DNA from: Salana multivorans
GTDB lineage: Bacteria > Actinomycetota > Actinomycetes > Actinomycetales > Beutenbergiaceae
NCBI RefSeq assembly: GCF_003751805.1
Contig: NZ_RKHQ01000001.1
Location: 1,426,001-1,490,000 of the forward strand
DNA length: 64,000 bases
Direction of reading: 5' to 3'
How positions within the stretch are numbered: the first letter of the stretch is position 1; the number at the start of each line of letters is the position of its first letter. Shown one piece after another: positions 25,111 to 32,974 of the stretch. The position numbers were made by a program, and so were the translations under genes. The notes under the pieces were generated by a model that ran no database searches, was not told the DNA's origin, and saw nothing but the letters and a program-made list of their open reading frames with translations.

Positions 25111-26066
25111 GACAGGTCCCTCTTCCGGTCGAGGCGCATCTGGACGAGGGCGACGACGATGAGGATGACCATGAGCACCATGGAGGCGGCGCTCGCGTAC
25201 CCGATGTCCGCCCGCTCGAAGCCCGTGCGATAGATGTACTGGACGATGAACATGTTCTGCGTCCCGGGTCCCCCGCCGTTGAGGGACTGGATCATCGCGA
25301 ACTCCTTCATCGACCCGATCGTCGTCAGCAGGATGACCATGAACGACGTGGGGGCGAGCAGCGGGAGCGTGATCGAGCGGAACCGCTGCCAGGCGCTGGC
25401 CCCGTCGAGCTCGGCGGCCTCGAGGTAGGAGCGCGGGATGTTCCGGATCGCCGCGACGAACAGCAGCATGTTGAAGGCCGTCGATCCCCACGTGCTCACG
25501 ATGATGATGAGGATGAGCGCGGCGGTGGCGTCGGTCTCCCAGTGCACCGGCGTCCCGTTGAACCACTTGATGATCTCGTTGACGAGACCGAAGTTCTCCC
25601 CGAACAGCCAGCGCCAGATGACACCGGCGACGATGGGCGAGATGAGCCACGGGAGGAAGAAGACGACGCGGGCCGACGCCTTGCCCTTGGCGAGGCTGGA
25701 GGCGAGCAGGACGGCGACGGCCAGGCTCACGACGTAGTGCGCCGGCACGTTGAGCACGGTGTAGAGGAACGTGCGCGTCAGCGCGCCGTAGAACGTGGAG
25801 TCGGCCAGCAGCTTCTGGTAGTTCGCCAGGCCGATGAAGTCGGGCTCGCCGACGCCGCGGTAGTTCGTGAACGAGTACATGACGGCGAGCGCGCCCGGCC
25901 AGACGAAGAACAGGAGGAACAGCACGACCGTCACGCCGACGAAGGCGATGGGGGCGATCGCCTGGACGCGGCGGGTGGTGTGGCGTCGTCGCGGGGCGGA
26001 AGCGCGCGGGTCGCCGGGGACGGGTGTCGCCGGGGAGCCCGGGGGCGAGGCTGTCGGTGCGGTCAT
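25107..26066 (-). CDS. CUT1 ABC permease, MalF-like (lyase-type locus)
   Basis: A 319-residue permease with a Pro/Ala-rich cytoplasmic N-terminus of about 35 residues, then helices from IAPIAFVGVTVVLFLLFFVW and the EAA loop LEAAELDGASAWQRFRSITL. AGGAG lies 7 nt before the ATG. It is separated from the binding-protein gene by 223 bp holding a hairpin and GC-rich sequence. Confidence 0.92.
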   Translation of the reverse strand: MTAPTASPPGSPATPVPGDPRASAPRRRHTTRRVQAIAPIAFVGVTVVLFLLFFVWPGALAVMYSFTNYRGVGEPDFIGLANYQKLLADSTFYGALTRTFLYTVLNVPAHYVVSLAVAVLLASSLAKGKASARVVFFLPWLISPIVAGVIWRWLFGENFGLVNEIIKWFNGTPVHWETDATAALILIIIVSTWGSTAFNMLLFVAAIRNIPRSYLEAAELDGASAWQRFRSITLPLLAPTSFMVILLTTIGSMKEFAMIQSLNGGGPGTQNMFIVQYIYRTGFERADIGYASAASMVLMVILIVVALVQMRLDRKRDLS

Positions 26067-26252
26067 GGGGTTCTCCTGGGGTGGCCGGGCGCGGGACCGG
26101 GGTGCGGCGCCCGGGACGTGCCGGGGGTCGGGCCAGGGAGGGGGTGGGTCGGGCGCGGGCGACGATGCCAGCGTCGACCCGGTGGTGCCGGGCGACCGGT
26201 GGGGCCGGGCGACCCGGCGGGTCCGCCGGGCGCGGGTCAGGCGGACGCGGGC

Positions 26253-26282
26253 GTGGCCCGCCCCCCGAGGGGGACGGGCCAC
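26253..26282 (-). terminator. Hairpin 3' of the binding-protein gene (lyase-type locus)
   Basis: Arms gtggcccg (26253-26260) and cgggccac (26275-26282) enclose a second pairing of ccccc with ggggg. It begins 8 nt after the binding-protein stop. As in the other two transporter loci it probably ends part of the transcripts or protects the upstream mRNA. Confidence 0.7.
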
Positions 26283-26289
26283 CCGGCCG

Positions 26290-27606
26290 TCACGGGAGCG
26301 GACCGAGCTGCTCCGTGAGAAGGCGGTTGATCGTGTCGATCGTCGTCTGCAGGTCCTGCTCGTCGTTGAGGTACTTGACGGTCTCGTCGCGGACGGGGTC
26401 ACCCTCCGTGCCGAGGCCGGCGATCTCGTACGCGAAGTCGTTCTGCTTGATCTGACCGACGATGGCCGGCGACGCCTCGATCTCCTGGTTGTAGAGGTCG
26501 AAGGCCTCCTTGTGCGAGGCGTACTCGACCTCGATGCCGTTGACCGCGGGCAGGAAGCCGGAGGTCTCCGCCAGCTCCTTGTAGTTCTCGGGCTGGTAGA
26601 GCCAGGTCACGAAGTCGAGCGCGACCTGCTCCTCGCCGGTGCCGTCGAAGACGACGATGTTGGCGGCGTTGCCGTAGTTGGTCGAGCGCTGGACGTCCTT
26701 GGGCAGGTAGACCGACGCCCACTCGAAGTCCGTGATGTTCTGGGCGAAGTCGGCGATCTGCCACGAGCCCGACATGTAGGCGACGATGTCGCCGGACTTG
26801 AACAGCGCGTTGCCGTCGCCGTCGGCCAGCCACACGGAGCGCGGCATGAACGAGTCGTCGTTGAGGCCCTTGAAGAACTCCAGCGCCTTGGCCGTGCCGT
26901 CGTTGGTCTGCCACTGGCCGTCGGCGTCCGGCTGGAACCACTCGGAGCCGAACTCGTAGAACAGGGCCTTGAGGCGGTGGCTGGAGCGGTCCATCACCAT
27001 GCCGTAGGTGGTGTCCGTCTTCTCCTTGACCTCGTTGACCGCGGCGACGAACTCGTCCCACGTCCAGATCTCGTCCTCGGTCTGCGGGTAGGCGACGCCC
27101 GCCTCGTCGAAGAGCGACTTGTTGATGAACATGCCGACCGCCGTGACGTCGGTCGGCACCGAGAGCACCTCGCCGGCCGCCTCGTCGACGGCCGCGAGCT
27201 CCATCTTGATGTCGCTCGCGTCGGTCACCGGGGTGAGGTCGACGAGGGCGCTGCGCCACACCGGGTCGATGCCGCCGACGCGGGCCATCGCCGGCAGGTC
27301 GTTGGCCTGGGCGGCGTTCTTCAGCTTGGTCGGCAGGTCGGAGTTGGCGATGTCGACGATCTCGACCTCGACGCCGGTCTCCTCCTTGTACTTGGCCGCC
27401 ATGTGCGCGAAGCCGCCGCCCTGGTTGGCGTCACCCGAGAGGAAGAACTGGATCTTCGTCCCGGCGGCCGGCGCCGAGTCGGTCGTGCCGTCCGTCCCGC
27501 CAGTGCCGGGATCGCCCGAGCCGCTGCATCCCGCAGCAAGCGCGAGCGCGAGACCGAGGGCGACTGCCCCGATCCCTCGCCGCGTCGAGGACCTGAAACG
27601 CACCAT
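26290..27606 (-). CDS. Sugar ABC transporter substrate-binding lipoprotein (lyase-type locus)
   Basis: A 438-residue solute-binding protein. The signal peptide ends LAAGC with the lipidated Cys at 27, followed by a Gly/Ser/Thr-rich linker and a binding domain opening KIQFFLSGDANQGG. First gene of the operon, with direct-repeat operators in its leader (27643-27669). GH105 and the putative lyase suggest uronic-acid-containing oligosaccharides as cargo; this is inference. Confidence 0.92.
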   Translation of the reverse strand: MVRFRSSTRRGIGAVALGLALALAAGCSGSGDPGTGGTDGTTDSAPAAGTKIQFFLSGDANQGGGFAHMAAKYKEETGVEVEIVDIANSDLPTKLKNAAQANDLPAMARVGGIDPVWRSALVDLTPVTDASDIKMELAAVDEAAGEVLSVPTDVTAVGMFINKSLFDEAGVAYPQTEDEIWTWDEFVAAVNEVKEKTDTTYGMVMDRSSHRLKALFYEFGSEWFQPDADGQWQTNDGTAKALEFFKGLNDDSFMPRSVWLADGDGNALFKSGDIVAYMSGSWQIADFAQNITDFEWASVYLPKDVQRSTNYGNAANIVVFDGTGEEQVALDFVTWLYQPENYKELAETSGFLPAVNGIEVEYASHKEAFDLYNQEIEASPAIVGQIKQNDFAYEIAGLGTEGDPVRDETVKYLNDEQDLQTTIDTINRLLTEQLGPLP

Positions 27607-27642
27607 CGTGTCTCCTCCACCGTCGCTCTTCGCTGAGCGAAC

Positions 27643-27669
27643 TGTTCACGTTCACTTGTTCACGTTCAC
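27643..27669 (-). promoter_or_regulatory. Direct-repeat operator, four GTGAAC boxes
   Basis: The 13-mer tgttcacgttcac occurs at 27643-27655 and 27657-27669, giving four GTGAAC half-sites on the minus strand. An adjoining gaactgttc palindrome lies at 27639-27647. They lie between the predicted promoter and the binding-protein start, where a bound regulator would block transcription. The regulator is not obvious in the window. Confidence 0.65.
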
Positions 27670-27696
27670 CACGCACGGGTACGTGGTCGTCGCGCC

Positions 27697-27726
27697 AGTG
27701 TGCCGAGGGGGCACGGCATTTGTCAA
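27697..27726 (-). promoter_or_regulatory. Promoter of the lyase-type ABC operon
   Basis: On the minus strand a consensus TTGACA -35 (27721-27726) is followed after 18 bp by a weak -10, CACACT (27697-27702). The leader to the start codon is about 85 nt and contains the GTGAAC repeats. Confidence 0.5.
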
Positions 27727-27917
27727 CACAAACGGACATATGCATGACGTGGGTCGGATGCACCCGCGACCCGGCCGGGTCGTCGGCGAGGGCGGCGGGG
27801 GCGGCGGGGGCCGACCGTGCCGCCGGCAGAGCCGCCGCCGACCCCCGCGCGGCAGACGGCGCGACCGAGCGGCCGCCCGGGGCGGCCCGTGGGCGGCCGG
27901 CCCGGCAGGTGTTCGGC

Positions 27918-29069
27918 CTAGTAGTACGTGCGGCGGTACTCGCCAAGGGCGAGGATCGCCATGGCCTGGCCGTACGGCATCGAGGTCAGGGGGACGCGGT
28001 GGTAGAACTCCAGGTCCGACCCCATGCCCGTGCCGAAGGAGACCTGCTGGAGCTCGCCGGCGTCGTCGATGTTGGCGAGGATCGCCCGGACGGCGCTCAC
28101 CGCCGTCTCGCGGTAGGTGGTCGGCAGGTAGCCCTTGCGGACGGCCTTGAGGATCCCGTACGCGAACCCGGCGGTGGCCGAGGCCTCGAGGTAGGACGAG
28201 GGGTCGTCCAGCAGGGTGTGCCACAGCCCGGAGGTGTCCTGCAGGCGGGCGAGCGCGGCGACCTGGGCGTCGAGCACCTCGACGAGGAACCGGCGCACCG
28301 GGTGACGCTCGGGCAGGTCGAGCAGCTCGATGAAGTCGGGGATGACGATCGTGAGCCACGAGTTGCCGCGCGCCCAGCGCGCGCGGGCGAAGTTGTGGCC
28401 GCCGTCGTCGAACGTCCAGCCGTGGAACCACAGGCCGGTCTCGCGGTCCATGAGGTACGCGACGTGCGTGAGGAACTGGAAGGTCGCCTCGTCCACGTAC
28501 TCCGGGCGGTCCAGCAGCAGGCCGATCTTCGCCAGCGGCAGCACCGTCATCATGAGCGTGTCGTCCCAGAGCTGGTGGTGGTTCTCCTCCGCCAGGGTCA
28601 CGTGCTGCATCCCGCCGTGCGGCGTGCGCGGCATCGTCCGCATCGCCCACTCGGCCCAGGCGTCGAGCCAGGGCAGGAGGCGCTTGTCGCCGGTCTCCTC
28701 GTAGCGCAGCGCGAGCGTGAGCATCGGCGCCATCGTGTTGACGTTCTTCGTCGTGCCCTCGGCCAGGCGTGCGGTGAACCAGTCGTCGATGAGGTCGCGG
28801 ACGCCGGCGTGGTCCGTCTGGTCGTAGTACTGCCACATGCCGTACAGGCCGACGCCGTGCGTCCACTCCCAGCCGGCCCAGCCCTTGGTGTCGATGGTCC
28901 GGCCGTCGTCGAGGCGGAGCAGGAACTCGCCCGTCTCGTCGGTGATGCCGACGAGGTTGTCCACGACGCGCAGCACGGTCGCGTCGAGCTCCGCGAGCGG
29001 GACGAGCCGCTCCGGCACCCGCAGCAGCTCGCTGTGCTTGACGGGCCAGACGTCGAGGTGGTGGGACAT
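27918..29069 (-). CDS. GH105 unsaturated rhamnogalacturonyl/uronyl hydrolase
   Basis: This 383-residue (alpha/alpha)6-barrel protein has YteR-like motifs: WAGWEWTHGVGLYGMW near 64, HHQLWDDTLMM with catalytic Asp at about 169, and RARWARGNSWL. GH105 enzymes remove the 4,5-unsaturated uronic acid left on oligosaccharides by polysaccharide lyases. No signal peptide, so it acts on imported products. Its start is 151 bp from the divergent iolB gene, with which it shares a promoter region containing an IolR-like site. GH88 is a related alternative, but the motif set fits GH105 better. Confidence 0.88.
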   Translation of the reverse strand: MSHHLDVWPVKHSELLRVPERLVPLAELDATVLRVVDNLVGITDETGEFLLRLDDGRTIDTKGWAGWEWTHGVGLYGMWQYYDQTDHAGVRDLIDDWFTARLAEGTTKNVNTMAPMLTLALRYEETGDKRLLPWLDAWAEWAMRTMPRTPHGGMQHVTLAEENHHQLWDDTLMMTVLPLAKIGLLLDRPEYVDEATFQFLTHVAYLMDRETGLWFHGWTFDDGGHNFARARWARGNSWLTIVIPDFIELLDLPERHPVRRFLVEVLDAQVAALARLQDTSGLWHTLLDDPSSYLEASATAGFAYGILKAVRKGYLPTTYRETAVSAVRAILANIDDAGELQQVSFGTGMGSDLEFYHRVPLTSMPYGQAMAILALGEYRRTYY

Positions 29070-29151
29070 GGCAGCCTCTCCAGGGGTGGGCGGGTCCGCA
29101 TCGATCGTAGGGCCGACGTCGATGTCGCGGGGGCGGTTCCGGGGGGTTTCA

Positions 29152-29161
29152 TGTTAGGACA
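29152..29161. promoter_or_regulatory. IolR-like site before iolB
   Basis: TGTTAGGACA differs from TGTCNNGACA by one base and fits KGWCHTRACA at 8 of 10 positions. It lies 59 bp before the iolB ATG and 82 bp before the GH105 start on the other strand. Confidence 0.45.
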
Positions 29162-29220
29162 AAGACCTGCAAGGATCGTGCGGACGTGACGCGAAGGCGC
29201 GACCCGACGAAGGAGTCCCC

Positions 29221-30084
29221 ATGACCACGTACCACCACCCGGCCGGATCGATGGCGCGGCCCGACGTCCCGGGCGCCGCCGTGTGGCTCGACCCCGGGGC
29301 CGCCGGCTGGAGCCGGACCGGCCTGCGCGTGCTGGAGCTGAGCCCCGACGTCCCCGTGACCCTCGACCTGCCGGGGACGGAGGCCGTCGTCCTGCCGCTC
29401 GCCGGGTCGGTGACGGTCGGGGTGGCCGGCGTGGAGCACCCGCTCGCCGGCCGCGCGTCGGTGTTCGACGGCCCGAGCGACGCGCTCTACGTCCCGCCCG
29501 GTCACGCCCCGGTGCTGACCGGGACCGGTCGGGTTGCCGTCCTCACCTGCCGCTCGGACGCGATCGGCGAGGTCCAGGTGGTCGCGCCCGGCGACGTGGC
29601 GATCGAGGTCCGCGGCCGGGGCGCCGTCACGCGGCTCGCGCGGACCTACACGGGCGGTGCGGGGCTGCGGGCGGACCGGCTCCTCGGCGTCGAGGTCATC
29701 ACGCCGGGCGGGAACTGGTCCTCCTACCCGCCGCACAAGCACGACGTCGACACCGAGACCGAGACCCAGCTCGAGGAGATCTACTACTTCGAGATCGCCG
29801 GTGGCGACGACGTCGACGGCTGGGGGTACTGCCAGGTCACCGCGTCCGACGAGCGCCCGATCGACGTGCTGGCCGAGGTCCGCACGGGCGACGTCGTCCT
29901 CGTGCCCCACGGCTGGCACGGTCCCGCGATCGCGCCGCCCGGCTTCGACATGTACTACCTCAACGTCATGGCGGGCGACGGCGCCTCGCGCGAGTGGCTG
30001 GTCAGCTACGCGCCGTCGACCGGGCGGATCCTCGACTCGGTGTCCGACGCCGCGGTCGACCCGCGCCTGGCGGGGGCGGGGTAG
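29221..30084 (+). CDS. iolB: 5-deoxyglucuronate isomerase IolB
   Basis: A 287-residue bicupin of the KduI/IolB family. The metal-site block PPHKHDVDTETETQLEE runs into IYYFEI. VPHGWHGPAIAPPG and YYLNVMAG follow, typical of IolB. It isomerises 5-deoxyglucuronate to 2-deoxy-5-keto-gluconate, the one step missing from the iol cluster 7.6 kb away. GAAGGAG precedes the ATG. Its neighbour GH105 releases 5-keto-4-deoxyuronate, normally taken up by the homologous KduI, so a second role is conceivable; sequence similarity favours IolB. Confidence 0.9.
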   Translation: MTTYHHPAGSMARPDVPGAAVWLDPGAAGWSRTGLRVLELSPDVPVTLDLPGTEAVVLPLAGSVTVGVAGVEHPLAGRASVFDGPSDALYVPPGHAPVLTGTGRVAVLTCRSDAIGEVQVVAPGDVAIEVRGRGAVTRLARTYTGGAGLRADRLLGVEVITPGGNWSSYPPHKHDVDTETETQLEEIYYFEIAGGDDVDGWGYCQVTASDERPIDVLAEVRTGDVVLVPHGWHGPAIAPPGFDMYYLNVMAGDGASREWLVSYAPSTGRILDSVSDAAVDPRLAGAG

Positions 30085-30154
30085 GGGCTGGTCGTGAGCG
30101 ACCGCGATGCCGAACCCCACCGCTCGGCTCGCCGCGGTTCGGCAGACTAGGGGC

Positions 30155-31333
30155 GTGTCCGTCGACCTCACGCGCCTGCGGCGTCACCCCGACGTCGAGC
30201 ACCCCTCGCTCCGGGCGTACGACGCCGCCGACGCGCTCCTGCTCGACGAGGCGGCGCCCGTGCTGCGTGCCGCCGCGCCGGACCTGGCGGACGTCGTCGT
30301 GATCGGCGACACCCACGGCGCGCTCACGCTCTCGCTCGTGGCGGCGCTCGACGACGCGGGCGGGCGTCCCGCTCGCCTGCGGACGCACACGGACTCGGTC
30401 GTCGGCGAGCTCGCCCTGGCCGCCAACGCCGCCACCCTCGGCATCGACCTCGACGGGGTCACCGCGCCCGACCTCTACGACGACCCGGCCGGTCTGCTCG
30501 GCGGCGCCCGCGTCGTCCTGCTCCGCCTGCCGCGCTCGCTCGCGGCGCTGGAGGAGATGGCCCAGCTCGTCGCGACCCACGCCGACCCCGGCGTCCACCT
30601 CCTCGCCGCGGGCCGGGACAAGCACATGACGCCGGCGATGAACACGATCCTCGCGCGCTCCTTCGCCGACGTGCGGGCCTCGCGCGGACGGCAGAAGTCC
30701 CGCGTCCTGCACGCCCGTGACGCGCGCCCCGGCCCCCTCACCCACCCCGTCGCCGCCACGCTCGCCGGCGTCGCCGTCGCGGGGGCGGCCGGGCACGACG
30801 TCGCCGTCGTCGCCCGCGGGGCCGCGTTCGCGGGGGCCGCCCTCGACGGCGGGACCCGCGCCCTGCTCGCGCACCTGCCGCGGATGGCGCCCGAGGCGCG
30901 CGAGGCGATCGACCTGGGGTGCGGCACGGGCGTGCTCGCGGTGTCGCTGGCGCTCACCCGGCCGGACCTGCGCGTGCTCGCGACGGATGCGTCGGCCGCC
31001 GCGGTCGCCTCGGCGCGGGCGACCGCGCGGGGCTCCGGCGTCGCGGACCGCGTCGACGTGCGGCGGGCCGACGGGCTGGCGGGGCTGCCTCCGGCGAGCG
31101 CCGACCTCGTCGTGTGCAACCCGCCGTTCCACGCGGGAGCGGCCGTCGTGCCCGATGCCGGCGTCCGGCTCCTGCGCGGGGTCCGGCACGTCCTGCGCCC
31201 GGGCGGGGAGCTGTGGACCGTCTACAACTCGCGGCTGTCGCGGGCGCGCGAGCTGCGGTGGGCGGTCGGCCCGACCGAGGTGGTCTCCGACGACGGCCGG
31301 TTCACGGTCGCGCGGACGGTCCGCCCGGACTGA
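30155..31333 (+). CDS. RsmC/RlmG-like class I methyltransferase
   Basis: A 392-residue protein with two methyltransferase-like halves, as in RsmC/RlmG rRNA guanine-N2 methyltransferases. The N-terminal half is degenerate. The C-terminal half has the SAM motif IDLGCGTGVLAVSLAL and the catalytic NPPF (VVCNPPFHAG). I chose the GTG because CAGACT stands 6 nt before it, the leaderless pattern of this window. An in-frame ATG at 30107 would add 16 residues. The exact rRNA target is unknown. Confidence 0.82.
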   Translation: MSVDLTRLRRHPDVEHPSLRAYDAADALLLDEAAPVLRAAAPDLADVVVIGDTHGALTLSLVAALDDAGGRPARLRTHTDSVVGELALAANAATLGIDLDGVTAPDLYDDPAGLLGGARVVLLRLPRSLAALEEMAQLVATHADPGVHLLAAGRDKHMTPAMNTILARSFADVRASRGRQKSRVLHARDARPGPLTHPVAATLAGVAVAGAAGHDVAVVARGAAFAGAALDGGTRALLAHLPRMAPEAREAIDLGCGTGVLAVSLALTRPDLRVLATDASAAAVASARATARGSGVADRVDVRRADGLAGLPPASADLVVCNPPFHAGAAVVPDAGVRLLRGVRHVLRPGGELWTVYNSRLSRARELRWAVGPTEVVSDDGRFTVARTVRPD

Positions 31334-31348
31334 GCCGCGGCGGCGGGC

Positions 31349-31468
31349 GTCCGCTCCCCGCGGATCGAGCGACGGGCCACCGCGCCCTCCCGGGCAGCGC
31401 CGCAGGTCGGCGTGCGTCGTGACCAGCGGCTGGCGGGAGGACGGCGGCGCGATCCGCGGCGGGCGGAC
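31349..31468. repeat. 120-bp nested palindromic element, copy 1
   Basis: The ends gtccgctccccgcggatc (31349-31366) and gatccgcggcgggcggac (31451-31468) are inverted repeats with 16 of 18 pairs. The centre gccgcaggtc is identical in position and sequence to the second copy at 58545-58664. The element starts 15 bp after the methyltransferase stop. The rest of the 245-bp gap shows no gene. Confidence 0.8.
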
Positions 31469-31578
31469 GGGCCGTCGACCCCGCGCGAGCGCTCACGGGG
31501 CGGGAGTTCATCGAGTGCTCACCGCCCGCTCACCGGACCGGGGGCTCGCCGTCGCCGAGGGGCGGCAGCGTCGTCGTC

Positions 31579-32307
31579 GTGAACCAGATGAATGACACGG
31601 CCGCACCGACGACGGCCCCCGTGACCCTCACCCTCGTCCGGCACGGCCAGACCGTGCTCAACGTGCTGCGCCACCTCCAGGGCGCCTCCGACTCCCCGCT
31701 CACCCCGACCGGCGAGGTCGGCGTGCGCGTGACGGCCCAGCACCTGTCGACCCACGCGTTCGACGTCGCCTACAGCTCCCCCCAGCCGCGCGCGCTCACG
31801 ACGGCGACCGCCATCTGCGGCCACCACACCGGCCTGCGCCCGCGGCTGCACGCCGGCCTGCGCGAGCTCGACTTCGGCAGCTACGAGCGGCTCGCCGAGA
31901 GCGAGATGGAGCTGACCCACCCGTGGCGCGAGTTCGTGCCCGCGATGCTGGCGGGCCGCCACCCGGGCGTCCCCGGCGGCGAGAGCGGCAGCGCCTTCAT
32001 GGCGCGCGTCCGCGAGACCTTCGCCGAGATCGTCGCGACGCACGCCGGCGAGCGGGTCCTCGTCGTTGGACACGGCCTGACGCTCGGCGCCTACCTCGCC
32101 GTGCTCGGCGCGGGCGAGGGCCTCGTCGCGCTGCCGAACGCGTCGGTGACGCGGCTCGTCGTCGGCCCCGAGGGTCTGCGCGAGGTGCTGGAGCTGGCGA
32201 CGGACGTCGCCGGCCACGGCCACGTCGCGGCGCGTCCCGCCCCGGCGCGGCCGCGCGGGATGCGCGCCGACGAGCTGTTCGCCGACGGCGTGCTGGCCGA
32301 CCACTGA
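31579..32307 (+). CDS. Histidine phosphatase (phosphoglycerate-mutase family)
   Basis: A 242-residue phosphohistidine phosphatase. It has the catalytic LVRHGQTVLN motif near residue 16, ELDFGSYE and VVGHGLTLGAYL with the second His. Such proteins dephosphorylate small phosphate esters; the substrate is not predictable. The GTG at 31579 and the ATG at 31588 are both possible starts, and neither has a strong ribosome site. Confidence 0.88.
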   Translation: MNQMNDTAAPTTAPVTLTLVRHGQTVLNVLRHLQGASDSPLTPTGEVGVRVTAQHLSTHAFDVAYSSPQPRALTTATAICGHHTGLRPRLHAGLRELDFGSYERLAESEMELTHPWREFVPAMLAGRHPGVPGGESGSAFMARVRETFAEIVATHAGERVLVVGHGLTLGAYLAVLGAGEGLVALPNASVTRLVVGPEGLREVLELATDVAGHGHVAARPAPARPRGMRADELFADGVLADH

Positions 32308-32408
32308 CCCGAGCGGGTTCCGTGCCGGGAGCAGGTGCCGGCCGCTGGGCCGGACCGCCGGCCGGCGACGGCGGGAACCTCCCGGTCCTCGGCTGCGTTG
32401 ACCACGGC

Positions 32409-32903
32409 ATGCCCAGCTTCCTCGCTCGACCCCCGGCCACGCGGTCGGCCGCCCCCGCGAACCGCGTGTCGGCGCGCCTCGGTGCGGTGCTCGCCGGGAC
32501 GGCCGTCGCCCTGACGCTCGGCGGCTGCGCGATCGGCGACGCCGTGGGGGAGAAGGTCAGCTCCGAGGCGGACAAGGCGGTGACGGCCGCGACCTGCGCC
32601 GTCGTCACGCCCCTCGTGGACGGCATCGCGAACCAGGTCGACGCGGCGGTCAAGGAGATCGAGGCCGACCCGGCGGCCGCCAGGGCCGCGCTGGAGGATG
32701 CGCGGGCGGCCGTCGTCGGGGCCGCGGCGACCGGTGGTGAGGGCGTCGGCGGGCTCGTGGCGCCGATCGAGTCGGCCATCGACGAGCTGATCGCCCTGGC
32801 CGAGAAGGCCGAGGCGGGCACGGCCGTCGACGACGCCGATCGCACCGGTGCCGCGCAGGCCGTCAGCAGCGCGCTCGACGGGCTCGTCACCGCCTGCGCC
32901 TGA
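32409..32903 (+). CDS. Small secreted lipoprotein of unknown function
   Basis: A 164-residue protein. An N-terminal basic region and a hydrophobic stretch end in TLGGC, giving a lipidated Cys at about 40. The rest is Ala-rich and helical (VDAAVKEIEADPAAARAALE), with two Cys residues that could pair outside the cell. No family recognised. Confidence 0.65.
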   Translation: MPSFLARPPATRSAAPANRVSARLGAVLAGTAVALTLGGCAIGDAVGEKVSSEADKAVTAATCAVVTPLVDGIANQVDAAVKEIEADPAAARAALEDARAAVVGAAATGGEGVGGLVAPIESAIDELIALAEKAEAGTAVDDADRTGAAQAVSSALDGLVTACA

Positions 32904-32974
32904 CCGGACCGTCGCCGCTCGACCCGGGACCGAACTCCCAGGTCGGCGCCCCGGGCCGCCACTAGCCTCGCGAC

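Larger units (their letters stand above)
27607..27917. other. Regulatory intergenic region between binding-protein and GH105 genes
   Basis: No gene is supported. The left part holds the binding-protein ribosome site (GGAGGAGAC), repeated GTGAAC boxes and a TTGACA promoter. The right part (about 27780-27905) is GC-rich 3' sequence of the GH105 transcription unit, with no clear terminator. Confidence 0.6.
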
